Assembly: GCF_024213195.1 (NCBI RefSeq)
Contig: NZ_JANAVF010000013.1
Coordinates: 1 to 64,000, forward strand
DNA length: 64,000 bases
Origin: Streptomyces sp. TBY4
Lineage (GTDB): Bacteria; Actinomycetota; Actinomycetes; Streptomycetales; Streptomycetaceae
Direction of reading: 5' to 3'
This document shows, in pieces, positions 34,267 through 43,325 of this stretch (its first letter is position 1; every line of letters starts with the position of its first letter). Both the position numbers and the translations under genes were made by a program. The notes beneath the pieces are model-generated. The model saw nothing but the letters and a program-made list of their open reading frames with translations. It ran no database searches and had not been told where the DNA came from.

Positions 34267-34287
34267 ACAAGCGTCATAAACACTTGT
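34267..34287. promoter_or_regulatory. Likely TetR operator between the MFS and TetR genes
   Basis: ACAAGCGT-N5-ACACTTGT is a 21-base inverted repeat with one mismatch per arm, 13 bases upstream of the MFS start. Direct repeats of a TTGTCT/GGACGG motif follow towards the TetR gene. Position and symmetry suit autoregulated repression of both genes. Confidence 0.6.
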
Positions 34288-34343
34288 CTAGGACGGATGT
34301 ATGGGACTTCTGTCTTGGACGGTTGTCTTGCTACGGTGAGGGC

Positions 34344-34940
34344 ATGGGACACCGTGAAGATCTGCTCGAAGGCGCGAAGAAGTGCCTGGTCGAGAAGGGT
34401 TTCGTGCGCACGACCGCACGCGACATCGTCAGTGCCTCCGGCGCGAATCTGGCGTCGATCGGCTATCACTACGGCTCGAAGGACGCGCTCCTCACGCAGG
34501 CGTTCATCGGTCTGATCGAGGAATGGGGCGAGAGCTTCACGGCTGACCTCGGTGCCGAGGGCGGCTCGCTCGAACGCTTCCGCGAGGTGTGGGACGGGGT
34601 GCACGCCGGGCACGAGGAGTCCGGTCCCATCTGGGCCGCCAGCATGGAGGTCGCCCTGGCGGGCGAACGCCTCCCGGAACTGCGCGAGCTGATCGGGGCC
34701 TCGCAGGGGGAGGGGCGCAAGGGGCTGATCGCCATGTTCACCGGCACGCCGGAGGCGGAGGTCACGGAGGAGGACGTCCGCACGAGCGGAGCCTTCTACC
34801 AGGCCCTGCTCAACGGCTTCATGCTCCAGTGGCTCTTCGACCCCGCGTCGGCCGCGACCCCGGCGGAGCTGACCGAGGGGATGCGGCGGGCGGTGGAGGC
34901 GATGGCGAGGACGGGCGCGGTGGGGGGATCCGCGTCCTGA
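34344..34940 (+). CDS. TetR family transcriptional regulator (MFS repressor)
   Basis: 198 residues. The N-terminal helix-turn-helix is clear (LLEGAKKCLVEKGFVRTTARDIVSASGANLASIGYHYGSKDALL). The C-terminal ligand domain is of a TetR_C type with conserved Trp/Glu. ATG 34344 is preceded by GTGAGGG. It should repress the divergent exporter gene until a drug-like ligand binds, as for QacR/TetR pairs. It converges with the large four-domain protein gene, leaving 40 bases. Confidence 0.92.
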   Translation: MGHREDLLEGAKKCLVEKGFVRTTARDIVSASGANLASIGYHYGSKDALLTQAFIGLIEEWGESFTADLGAEGGSLERFREVWDGVHAGHEESGPIWAASMEVALAGERLPELRELIGASQGEGRKGLIAMFTGTPEAEVTEEDVRTSGAFYQALLNGFMLQWLFDPASAATPAELTEGMRRAVEAMARTGAVGGSAS

Positions 34941-34980
34941 GGCCGGGGGAGCGCCGGGCGGCTCGCGGCCCGTGGCCGGC

Positions 34981-37900
34981 TCACGGGCGCGGCGGCGCCT
35001 CGGCCAGGATGAGCGAGGCCGCCGCCTCCCAGGTCACGCGGGCGGCGAGGCGGTTGCGGAGCTTGGCGATCCGTTCGAAGGCTGCGTCCCGGTGGGTGAG
35101 GCACCGATTGATCCGCTCGGCCCACACGACGGCGTCCTCGTCCAGGTTCCTCGTGACCGGCACGATGAGGTCGTCGGCGTCACCGCGCAACTCCTCGCGC
35201 AGGAGTTGAGCCAGCCCGCTGTTGCCGCTGACGAGGACCGGGACGCCGCGGATGATGGCCTCGACCCCGATCATCCCGAACCCCTCGGAGCGGGAGGGCA
35301 TGATCACCAGGCTGGCGCAGCCCATGTCCTGGTCGAGGCGGCCGGGGTCCGGCGAGAAGCCGCGTACGGTCACCTCCAGCGCGGGCACCCCCGACCAGTC
35401 GATGATCTGGTCCCGTTGTGCGTCGCCCTTGCCCAAGGGGGCTCCGCGCACCAGGAGTTCGACCGGATCGATGGAAGCCTTGGCCCGCAGCTCGTGCACC
35501 CGGCCCAGGGCGAGGGCCGCCAGGTCGACGCCCTTGAGCACGGCCTCGTCGGTCCGGCCGGCCAGCAGCACCTTGAGCGGGAGCCCGGGCGGCGGGGTGC
35601 GCGGGGCGGGTCTGGTGCCCGACTGCACGTCGAATCCCGGGTCGAGCTGCGTCGGCGGTAGGGCGGCTTCGTGGAGCTCGTTGGCGAACCGTCCGTGCAG
35701 GCGCGGGCCGACGGCGAAGGCGCGGTGGGCGGTGGTGCCCAGCTTCCGCTCGATCTCCGTACGGTCCTCGGCGAGTTGGGCACGGTCCGTGGCAGCGTCG
35801 AGCTTGTGCCACTCGATCTCGTCGGGTGCCATGTGGATGATGTGCAGTCTCCGGGCGTTCTGGAAGTAGTCCTCCTGCAGGTGCACGGCGGCGGGTCCGG
35901 TGATCCGCCCGTGGCCGATGACGAGGTGGGGCGTCACCGGGATGAGGGGCCGGCGGGTGAGCCTGCCGTATTCGGGGGCGCCGGGCGCACCCGGGTGGCG
36001 CAGGAGGGTGACGTGCTTGGCCTCCGCGTCGAGGGACTCGGCATCGGTCAGTTCGAGCACGGTGCAGAAGACCTGGGCCCCCGCGGCAGCGAGTGCCGTG
36101 CAGAGGTGCCGGTTGAAGCTGCTCAGGCCGCCGTGCGCGGAGAACCACTCGGTGGCGACGACGAGGACGACGGGCCGCTCGGCGAGCAGGCGCGAGGCGA
36201 TGTCCTCGGCCGTCCCGTCATCGCCGGCGGGCGAGGGGCCGGACGGGTCGGGGCCGGACGCTTCAGGGCCGGACGGGGAGGGGGCGGAGCCGGTGTCGGC
36301 GCGGTCCTGGAGCGCCCGCAGCAGCGGGCCCGGCGCGGCATGGCGCAGGAAGGCGGCGTCCGTCAGCAGGCCGTCCAGCACGTGGCCCGCCGCCGCGTGG
36401 GTGACGAGGTGCTCGCGGATGTAGGGGTGCGCCGCCCCCCAGTCCCGCTCGCCGGACGGGGTGACCGGTACCTGCTGGACGAGGGCCAGGGCGATGAGGC
36501 GGTGCCGCTCCCGGTCCTGGCCGGCGGTCCGCAGGTGCTCCGCGAAGGTTTGGTGGAACAGCCGGTAGACGGTGGTGTCGTGCTCCCGGTCCTCGGTGAC
36601 GATCCCGTTGCGCTGGGCGAGGAGCGCCTGCACGCCCATCTCCGTGCAGGGTTCGTCCGTGAGGGCCGCGGCCAGCGGAGCCCAGAGCTCGGCCGGCAGT
36701 CCGGCCCCCTGGGCGTAGGCGAGGGGCAACAGGAGGCGGGTGGAGGGGGATGCGCGGCCCTCGTCGTGAACGTGCTGCCTGAAGAGGCTCTCGTACACCT
36801 CCTCGACGGCCGGGAAGCGGGCCGGTGCCGTGTCCGTCGTCCCGCCGTTCAGCAGGGTGAGCGCCGCCAGCTGTGCGAAGAGGAAGGATCCCCGCGCCTG
36901 CCGGGCGATGTCATCGGCTTCGGCCGCGGCTCGGGCCGGGTCGCCGGCGTAGCGGGCTGAACGCCTCGGGGCCGGCAGGTTCGCCTGGTCGAGCAGGTGG
37001 CGGGCGTAGACGCGCAGGTCGTCGTCGTCGCGGTAGGGCGGCTCGTCGAGGTCGATGACCTTGAGAGCCGGGCCGAGCGAGGTGAGCTCGTCCCGGCGTG
37101 TGCCGATGACCAGCCGTGCCCCCGGGACGGAACTCAGGGGCCGGATCACGTCGGCGGCGATCCGGCGGGGGTCCTGCGCCTCGTCGAGTCCGTCGAGGAG
37201 GATCACGAGCGGGTTGGTACGTGCGCCGAGCGCCGCGAACACGTCGTAGCGGTCGGAGGCGGCGGGCAGGCCGAGTGCCGCCGCGAGCCTGGAGACGATG
37301 TCCGTGGGAGTGGCCGTACGGCAGCTCAGGGCGATGAGGGCCGTGTTCGGCGGTGACACCGAGGGCGGCAGGCTCAGCCTGGCCGCGCTGTCCGGGTTCA
37401 TGAGGGAGACGAGGCGGCCGAGCAGCGCGGATTTGCCGCTGCCCGCGGCGCCCGTCACGGCGAGCGACTCGTTGTCGGCGTCCGGTGAGGAGAGCCATTC
37501 GGTGAGCGCGGTCAACGCCGTCACGCGCCCGACGAAGAGGTCCCCCGCGACGGACGCGTGCGGCACGCCGCGGCCGAGCGCCGCGAAGTGCTCGCCGTGC
37601 TCCCGGCGGATCCGGGCGGCGCCGGCGAGGTCGAGCTCATCGGGCGGAAGACCGGGTACATAGGCCGGGTTGGGGAAGAAGGGGTCCTCCCCGTCCGTCG
37701 CCGTGCCGGCCGTCCGCAGCAGCCCGGACGTGCCGTGCGCACGGAGCCGCTCCCGCACGCCCTCGGTCACCGACGGGACGCTGAGGAAACGCTGCCGGCG
37801 GTCGGCCAGCAGTTCGTCGAGCACCTCCCGCAGCGCGCGCGTGAACACGCCGCTCTCCGCGCGGCTGCCGTGGGAGGAGGTGAGGACCCAGGTCCTGCCT

Positions 37901-39090
37901 TCCGACGGGCGGGTACTCGCCGCCGCCAAGTCCGGTACGGTCGCGTCCCCCGAGACGGGGTCGCTCTGGCAGATGTCGAAGACGACGACGGAATGCCCGG
38001 ACAGTCGGTCCGTCGCCAGGGAGGAGAAATCGTCGCTGCTGATGGCGGAGTACGGGAAGCCTTCCGCGTCGTCGTCCGAGCCGAGCAGGTACTGCCGACC
38101 GCCGTGCTGGGCCCCGTGCCCGGCGAAGTACGCGAACACGATGTCGTCCGGACCCAGCCGGGTCGTCCTCGCCCAGCGTTGCAGGCCGCCGCGCAGCTGG
38201 GCCGAGGTCGGATCGGATGACACCTCGGTCAGGACCCGCTCGTACCCCATCGGGGCGAGGGCTTCGTAGAGGCGCTCAACGGCGTCCGTGACCCCGGGCA
38301 GGTTCATGGAGGGCGCCGCGTACTGCGAGACCCCCACGAGGATCGCGTAGCGGCGCCCCGGAACGCCCTCGGCCTTCGGCCGGTACCTGCGCAGCACCGC
38401 CGCCAGCACCGAGGCGGCCCGCTCGGCGGCGTGGTACGCGCCGAGGGCGTCGTCCTTGAGGGCGTCGATGTGATCGTCGATGCCCCGGATCGCCAGGACC
38501 TCGGGCCGTCGGCTCGGGGTGGCCGCGCGGGCGGGCCAGAAGCCCTGCAGGTCGATCGCGAGAGCGTCGCGCAAGTAGCTGAGGACCAGGGCGAGTCCGG
38601 GTCCGGGGTCGATCAGAGGGCTGTCGTCCCTGACGATCGGCCCGAAGTGGGCTCGTACGCCCCGCATGTCCTGCACGGCCGAACGGGCCGCCCGTTCGAG
38701 CAAGTGCGAGCCCGGGACGACCTCCGGCCGGACCTGGACCCCTTCGGACGACTGCGCCTTCATGGCGCCGCTCAGGTCGTACGTCCCTGTGGCGACGACG
38801 ACGTCCCCGATCGCGACCTCGTCGCTCAGGCCGCCGGCGACACCCACGGAGAAGACGGCCTCGGGCCGCAGCCAGTCGACGAGCAGGGCGCTCACGGCAT
38901 CCGCCCGCCCGGCGCCCGGCTCCGGGTCGCCGATGACGACCTGCCAGGGGGTGCCGGGCAGCAGGCCCTTCTCGACCCGGATCCCGTCGGGGTGGACGAG
39001 TTCCCGCAACTGTTCGAGGTGCGTGCGAACGGCGTTGTGTTCAGAGGCGGTTGAGACCAGAACGAGAACGGTGGGCTGATGCTCCGGCAC
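34981..39090 (-). CDS. Four-domain fusion: nucleoside phosphorylase-like + caspase + NACHT/STAND ATPase + GT4 glycosyltransferase
   Basis: 1369 residues. Domain 1 (about 6-235) is PNP/UDP-phosphorylase-like, with VFSVGVAGGLSDEVAIGDVV near 80-98 and EVLAIRGIDDHIDA near 197-210. Domain 2 (about 246-470) is a caspase/metacaspase: catalytic His325 in FAYFAGHGAQHG and Cys374 in VVVFDICQSD. Domain 3 (about 515-900) is a STAND/NACHT-like ATPase: LFVGR at 518-522, Walker A GAAGSGKSALL at 547-557 and Walker B LVILLDGLDEA at 628-638, then helical sequence. A Ser/Gly/Pro linker (about 930-960) leads to domain 4 (about 972-1369), a GT-B glycosyltransferase with AHGGLSSFNRHL and the E-x7-E site in SRSEGFGMIGVEAI. 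The start is GTG 39090. The layout suggests a conflict or programmed-cell-death protein; this is inference. It lies 53 bases after pucR on the same strand. Confidence 0.9.
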   Translation of the reverse strand: MPEHQPTVLVLVSTASEHNAVRTHLEQLRELVHPDGIRVEKGLLPGTPWQVVIGDPEPGAGRADAVSALLVDWLRPEAVFSVGVAGGLSDEVAIGDVVVATGTYDLSGAMKAQSSEGVQVRPEVVPGSHLLERAARSAVQDMRGVRAHFGPIVRDDSPLIDPGPGLALVLSYLRDALAIDLQGFWPARAATPSRRPEVLAIRGIDDHIDALKDDALGAYHAAERAASVLAAVLRRYRPKAEGVPGRRYAILVGVSQYAAPSMNLPGVTDAVERLYEALAPMGYERVLTEVSSDPTSAQLRGGLQRWARTTRLGPDDIVFAYFAGHGAQHGGRQYLLGSDDDAEGFPYSAISSDDFSSLATDRLSGHSVVVFDICQSDPVSGDATVPDLAAASTRPSEGRTWVLTSSHGSRAESGVFTRALREVLDELLADRRQRFLSVPSVTEGVRERLRAHGTSGLLRTAGTATDGEDPFFPNPAYVPGLPPDELDLAGAARIRREHGEHFAALGRGVPHASVAGDLFVGRVTALTALTEWLSSPDADNESLAVTGAAGSGKSALLGRLVSLMNPDSAARLSLPPSVSPPNTALIALSCRTATPTDIVSRLAAALGLPAASDRYDVFAALGARTNPLVILLDGLDEAQDPRRIAADVIRPLSSVPGARLVIGTRRDELTSLGPALKVIDLDEPPYRDDDDLRVYARHLLDQANLPAPRRSARYAGDPARAAAEADDIARQARGSFLFAQLAALTLLNGGTTDTAPARFPAVEEVYESLFRQHVHDEGRASPSTRLLLPLAYAQGAGLPAELWAPLAAALTDEPCTEMGVQALLAQRNGIVTEDREHDTTVYRLFHQTFAEHLRTAGQDRERHRLIALALVQQVPVTPSGERDWGAAHPYIREHLVTHAAAGHVLDGLLTDAAFLRHAAPGPLLRALQDRADTGSAPSPSGPEASGPDPSGPSPAGDDGTAEDIASRLLAERPVVLVVATEWFSAHGGLSSFNRHLCTALAAAGAQVFCTVLELTDAESLDAEAKHVTLLRHPGAPGAPEYGRLTRRPLIPVTPHLVIGHGRITGPAAVHLQEDYFQNARRLHIIHMAPDEIEWHKLDAATDRAQLAEDRTEIERKLGTTAHRAFAVGPRLHGRFANELHEAALPPTQLDPGFDVQSGTRPAPRTPPPGLPLKVLLAGRTDEAVLKGVDLAALALGRVHELRAKASIDPVELLVRGAPLGKGDAQRDQIIDWSGVPALEVTVRGFSPDPGRLDQDMGCASLVIMPSRSEGFGMIGVEAIIRGVPVLVSGNSGLAQLLREELRGDADDLIVPVTRNLDEDAVVWAERINRCLTHRDAAFERIAKLRNRLAARVTWEAAASLILAEAPPRP

Positions 39091-39143
39091 GCCCCCACGG
39101 TACTGGCAGGCGGGCGGGACCGGGATGGTTCGAGGGAGACGGC

Positions 39144-40454
39144 CTAGCCGTGCAGGCGGGCCGCCTTGAGGGCCATGTGGAGGAGGAGGCGGTCCTCGCC
39201 CTCGTCCAGGTCCAGGCCGGTCAGCTGCTCGACCCGGGACAGGCGGTAGTACAGGGTCTGGCGGTGGATCCCCAAGGCCGCGGCCGCGCGGCCCGCTTGG
39301 CCCGCGCAGTCCAGGAACACCTCGGCGGTGCGGGCCAGTTCGGGGTTGGCAGGGCCGCGCAAGGTGCGGGTCACCGGGTCGTCCAGGGCCTCCTCGGCGA
39401 CGGAGGCCAGCATGCGGTAGGGCCCGATCGAGGACCACTGCGCGACCGGCCCCAGCCGCGGCCCCGCGGCGGCGGCCCGGGCGGCGGCGGTGGCCTGCTG
39501 CCAGGCGGCGGGCAGCCCGGTGAGCGCCCGCACGGGGTCGGACACGCCGGCGGTCACTCCGGTGGCGGCTCCGGCCGGCGGTCCGGTGGTCACCCCGGCG
39601 GCCGATCGGGCGGCCGATCCGGGGGCGGTGGCCTTGCCGCCCGCCTTCGGCGAGGCGGGGCTGGGGCCGGCTCCGGAGCCCGCCCCGCCCGCCCCGGCGG
39701 CCGCGCGGGGCATCAGGCGGGAGACCGCCGTCAGGGCCGGAGCCAGCGGGTCCGCGCCGCGCAGCCGGACCAGGACCGCCAGGCACTGCCCCGCCGGGCG
39801 GCCTCCGCCGGTGCGGGGCTCCTCCTCGGCTGCGCCCCGCCAGGGGACCACGCACACGGCCGCGGCTCCCGGGACCGAAGCCGGGGCCTCGCCCCGCCAG
39901 GGGCTCACGCAGACCGCGGCGTGCGGTCCCTCGCCGCCCGGGCCGAGTGCCACCCGTAGCGCGGCCACCGCCATGTCCTGCTGCCATCCGCGCCCGGCGG
40001 TGAGCACCGCGAGGAACTCCCGGGACAGGTCGGCCCCCGCCCGGGCCTCCTCCGCGAGGAGCAGCCCGATCCGCTGGGCCACCTCCATGGCATCGGCCAG
40101 CGCCTCCGTGCCGGGGCCGGGCTCCTGGTCGAGGAGCCACACGTAGCCCTGGACGATCCCGCGGTAGCGCACCGGCAGGCAGATCCGCCCCCGGAAGACC
40201 CCGGCGTCCGGGGCGGCCGGGATCCTGACCGGTCCGGTGGCGCGGGCGATGCCGAAGCCCTCGAACCAGGACCGGACGGCCGCCGTCGACTGGCGGGTCA
40301 GGATCGAGCGGGTCCGTACCGGGTCCATGGCGAGGTCGTCATCGCTGTCGTGCGCGCCGAAGGCGATGAGGCGGAAGTCGCGGTTCTCCAGCGTCGCCGG
40401 AGCGCCGAGCAGCGCCGAAATCTCGTCCACCAGGTCCTGGTAATCGCCCTTCAC
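39144..40454 (-). CDS. PucR-family transcriptional regulator of proline utilisation
   Basis: 436 residues. The N-terminal region is a sensory domain (LVDEISALLGAPATLENRDF). An Ala/Gly/Pro-rich stretch interrupts the middle (about 250-300). The C-terminal PucR helix-turn-helix is ELARTAEVFLDCAGQAGRAAAALGIHRQTLYYRLSRVEQLTG. GTG 40454 is favoured by GGGAG eight bases upstream; GTG 40460 is possible. It diverges from the proline dehydrogenase gene and is likely its proline-responsive activator, as for PutR-type PucR proteins. The large fusion gene follows on the same strand. Confidence 0.9.
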   Translation of the reverse strand: MKGDYQDLVDEISALLGAPATLENRDFRLIAFGAHDSDDDLAMDPVRTRSILTRQSTAAVRSWFEGFGIARATGPVRIPAAPDAGVFRGRICLPVRYRGIVQGYVWLLDQEPGPGTEALADAMEVAQRIGLLLAEEARAGADLSREFLAVLTAGRGWQQDMAVAALRVALGPGGEGPHAAVCVSPWRGEAPASVPGAAAVCVVPWRGAAEEEPRTGGGRPAGQCLAVLVRLRGADPLAPALTAVSRLMPRAAAGAGGAGSGAGPSPASPKAGGKATAPGSAARSAAGVTTGPPAGAATGVTAGVSDPVRALTGLPAAWQQATAAARAAAAGPRLGPVAQWSSIGPYRMLASVAEEALDDPVTRTLRGPANPELARTAEVFLDCAGQAGRAAAALGIHRQTLYYRLSRVEQLTGLDLDEGEDRLLLHMALKAARLHG

Positions 40455-40655
40455 CCGCACATTCTCCCACCCCCGCGGCCGCCCTTCAGACAGGTGTATG
40501 AGATCCGGGCCACGGATGCGTGACAGCTGTCGATGGCAGAGGATCGGGGAGATCCCTAGGTTTCACGGTGGTTTTACTTGCGTTTTCCTTATGGCCTCCG
40601 TCGTCCCGGCGTGGGGCTATTGTCGGCTTCTGCCCGCCACCCGTTGGAGGTACCC
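40455..40655. promoter_or_regulatory. Divergent promoter region between pucR-type regulator and proline dehydrogenase
   Basis: About 200 bases without a gene. It includes the palindrome GACAGCTGTC (40522-40531), GGATC-N5-GATCC (40541-40555), an AT-rich stretch at about 40570-40592, and TATTGT at 40618-40623, which could be the -10 box for the proline genes. These are candidate binding sites for the PucR protein. Confidence 0.5.
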
Positions 40656-41582
40656 GTGCTGGGTCCCGCGATCCTCGCCGCCTCGCGCAGCGACAAGATG
40701 CGCCGAATCGTCTCTGCCGCCCCGGTGACCAAGCCCGTGGTGAACCGGTTCATCCCCGGTGAGACGGTCGACCAGGTCATCCCGATCGTCGAGGACCTCA
40801 CCGCCAAGGGCCTGGAGGTGACCCTCGACGTCGTCGGCGAGGACATCACCACCGTGGAGCAGTCCCACGCCGCGCGCGACGCGTACCTCCAGCTCATCGA
40901 GCAGCTCGCCCACCTGGGCCTCGGCGAGACCGCCGAGATGTCCGTGAAGCTGTCCATGTTCGGCCAGGCGCTGGAAGGCGGCCACGAGCTGGCCCTCGCC
41001 AACGTCCGCCCGGTCGTCGAGGCCGCCGCCGCCATCGGCACCACCGTGACCCTGGACGCCGAGGACCACACCACCCTCGACTCGATGTTCGCCATCCACG
41101 AGGAGCTGCGCCGGGACTTCCCGCAGACCGGCTGCGTGATCCAGGCGTACCTGTTCCGCACCGAGGCCGACGCCCGCCGCCTGGCCGCGGCCGGCAGCCG
41201 CGTACGCATCGTGAAGGGCGCCTACAAGGAGCCCGCCGAGGTCGCCTACCAGGACAAGGCCGAGATCGACAAGGCGTACGTCCGCATCCTGAAGATCCTG
41301 ATGGACGGCGCGGGCTACCCGATGATCGGGTCCCACGACCCGCGCCTGATCGCCATCGGCCAGGAGCTCGCCCGCAAGGCGGGCCGCAAGCTCGACGAGT
41401 ACGAGTTCCAGATGCTGTACGGCATCCGCAGCGAGGAGCACCTGCGCCTGGCCGCCGAGGGCCACCGCATGCGCGTCTACACGGCGTACGGGACCGACTG
41501 GTACGGCTACTTCATGCGCCGCCTCGCGGAGAAGCCGGCCAACCTGCTCTTCTTCCTCCGCTCGATGATCACCAAGAACTAG
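40656..41582 (+). CDS. putB: Proline dehydrogenase (FAD-dependent)
   Basis: 308-residue monofunctional PRODH that oxidises proline to pyrroline-5-carboxylate and passes electrons to the membrane quinone pool. Family features include EMSVKLSMFGQALEGG, TVTLDAEDHTTLD, CVIQAYLFRTEADAR, RIVKGAYKEPAEVAY and YEFQMLYGIRSEEH, which shape the FAD-binding barrel. GTG 40656 has TTGGAGG five bases upstream. The P5C dehydrogenase gene follows after 32 bases; the two complete proline-to-glutamate conversion. Confidence 0.95.
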   Translation: MLGPAILAASRSDKMRRIVSAAPVTKPVVNRFIPGETVDQVIPIVEDLTAKGLEVTLDVVGEDITTVEQSHAARDAYLQLIEQLAHLGLGETAEMSVKLSMFGQALEGGHELALANVRPVVEAAAAIGTTVTLDAEDHTTLDSMFAIHEELRRDFPQTGCVIQAYLFRTEADARRLAAAGSRVRIVKGAYKEPAEVAYQDKAEIDKAYVRILKILMDGAGYPMIGSHDPRLIAIGQELARKAGRKLDEYEFQMLYGIRSEEHLRLAAEGHRMRVYTAYGTDWYGYFMRRLAEKPANLLFFLRSMITKN

Positions 41583-41614
41583 CCCTCCCACTAGCTCAAG
41601 GAGCACTCCGCATC

Positions 41615-43246
41615 ATGGACGCTGTAACCCAGGTCCCCGTGCCGGTCAACGAGCCGGTCCACTCGTACGCCCCCGGCACCCCGGAGCGCGCGCGTCTCGA
41701 GACGCAGCTGAAGCAGCTGTCCGAGAACCCGATCGACCTCCCGATGACGATCAACGGCGTCAAGCGGATGGGTGGCGGCGAGCGCTTCGACGTCGTGCAG
41801 CCGCACGACCACAAGTCGGTCATCGGCACCTACGCGAACGCCACGCAGGCCGACGCCCAGGAGGCCGTCGACGCCGCCCTCGCCGCCGCCCCGGCCTGGC
41901 GCGCGATGTCCTTCGACGACCGCGCCGCGATCATCCTGCGCGCCGCCGAGCTGCTCTCCGGCCCGTGGCGCGAGAAGCTGGCCGCGTCCACCATGCTGGG
42001 CCAGTCGAAGACCGCGCAGCAGGCCGAGATCGACACCCCGTGCGAGCTCGTCGACTTCTGGCGCTTCAACGTCCACTTCGCCCGCCAGATCCTGGCCGAG
42101 CAGCCCGTCGCGAACTCCGCCGGCGTGTGGAACCGCAGCGACCACCGCCCGCTCGAGGGCTTCGTCTACGCGATCACCCCCTTCAACTTCACGGCCATCG
42201 CGGGCAACCTGCCGACCGCCCCCGCCCTGATGGGCAACGTGGTCGTGTGGAAGCCGTCCCCGACGCAGACCCACTCCGCGGTCCTCCTCATGGAGCTCCT
42301 GGAGGAGGCCGGCCTGCCCAAGGGCGTCATCAACCTGGTGACCGGCGACGGCATCGCCGTCTCCGACGTGGCGCTGACCCACCCCGAGCTCGCGGGCATC
42401 CACTTCACCGGCTCGACCAAGACCTTCCAGTACCTGTGGAAGACGGTCGGCAACAACATCGAGACGTACAAGTCCTACCCGCGCCTGGTCGGCGAGACCG
42501 GCGGCAAGGACTTCGTCGTCGCGCACCCGTCCGCGGACCGCGCGATCCTGAAGACCGCCCTGACCCGCGGCTCCTTCGAGTACCAGGGCCAGAAGTGCTC
42601 GGCGTCCTCGCGCGCCTACGTCCCGGCCTCGATCTGGAACGACGGCTTCAAGGAGGCCTTCGCCGCCGAGGTCGACGGCATCACCATGGGCGACGTCCGC
42701 GACCTGACCAACTTCATCGGCGCCGTCATCGACGAGCGCTCCTTCGCGAAGAACAAGGCCGCGATCGACCGGGCGAAGGCCGACCCGACCTGCGAGATCG
42801 TCGCCGGCGGCACCTACGACGACTCGGAGGGCTACTTCGTCCGCCCGACCGTCATCGCGTGCACGGACCCGTCCAACGAGGTCTTCACGACGGAGTACTT
42901 CGGCCCGATCCTGGCGATCCACGTCTACGAGGACGCCGACTTCGACGCGATGCTCGCGCAGATGGAGTCCGTCTCGGCCTACGCCCTGACCGGCGCCGTC
43001 ATCGCGCAGGACCGCTACGCGGCGGCCGACGCGATGGAGAAGCTCCGCTTCGCCGCGGGCAACTTCTACATCAACGACAAGTCGACCGGCGCCGTCGTCG
43101 GCCAGCAGCCCTTCGGCGGCGGCCGCGCCTCGGGCACCAACGACAAGGCCGGCGCCGCCTCGAACCTGACGCGCTGGACCTCGACCCGCTCCATCAAGGA
43201 GACCCTGGTCCCGCCGACCGAGTACGGCTACCCCCACATGGGCTGA
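41615..43246 (+). CDS. pruA: L-glutamate gamma-semialdehyde (1-pyrroline-5-carboxylate) dehydrogenase
   Basis: 543-residue aldehyde dehydrogenase-fold enzyme that makes glutamate from P5C using NAD. Cys328 in FEYQGQKCSASSRAYVP is the catalytic nucleophile. LVGETGGKDFVVAHPSAD provides the general-base Glu. AITPFNFTAIAGNLP and the C-terminal QQPFGGGRASGTNDKAG are P5CDH-specific. AAGGAG precedes ATG 41615. It is in an operon with proline dehydrogenase and ends at a terminator hairpin. Confidence 0.97.
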   Translation: MDAVTQVPVPVNEPVHSYAPGTPERARLETQLKQLSENPIDLPMTINGVKRMGGGERFDVVQPHDHKSVIGTYANATQADAQEAVDAALAAAPAWRAMSFDDRAAIILRAAELLSGPWREKLAASTMLGQSKTAQQAEIDTPCELVDFWRFNVHFARQILAEQPVANSAGVWNRSDHRPLEGFVYAITPFNFTAIAGNLPTAPALMGNVVVWKPSPTQTHSAVLLMELLEEAGLPKGVINLVTGDGIAVSDVALTHPELAGIHFTGSTKTFQYLWKTVGNNIETYKSYPRLVGETGGKDFVVAHPSADRAILKTALTRGSFEYQGQKCSASSRAYVPASIWNDGFKEAFAAEVDGITMGDVRDLTNFIGAVIDERSFAKNKAAIDRAKADPTCEIVAGGTYDDSEGYFVRPTVIACTDPSNEVFTTEYFGPILAIHVYEDADFDAMLAQMESVSAYALTGAVIAQDRYAAADAMEKLRFAAGNFYINDKSTGAVVGQQPFGGGRASGTNDKAGAASNLTRWTSTRSIKETLVPPTEYGYPHMG

Positions 43247-43262
43247 CCAGCCCCACTGAACC

Positions 43263-43306
43263 CCGCCCCCGTTCCGGTACCCCCAAGTCCGGAGCGGGGG
43301 CGGTTT
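43263..43306. terminator. Terminator hairpin after the P5C dehydrogenase gene
   Basis: CCGCCCCCGTTCCGG pairs with CCGGAGCGGGGGCGG (one mismatch), followed by TTT. It sits 16 bases after the stop and 20 bases before the end of the opposing nitroreductase gene. Confidence 0.85.
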
Positions 43307-43325
43307 CCATTTCCCCGAGGCCGGT

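Noticed and set aside
39091..40140. N-terminal extension of the four-domain protein to 40140
   Set aside because: It runs antisense-frame through the pucR gene, is Arg/Gly/Pro-rich and has no motif; GTG 39090 starts just before the PNP domain.
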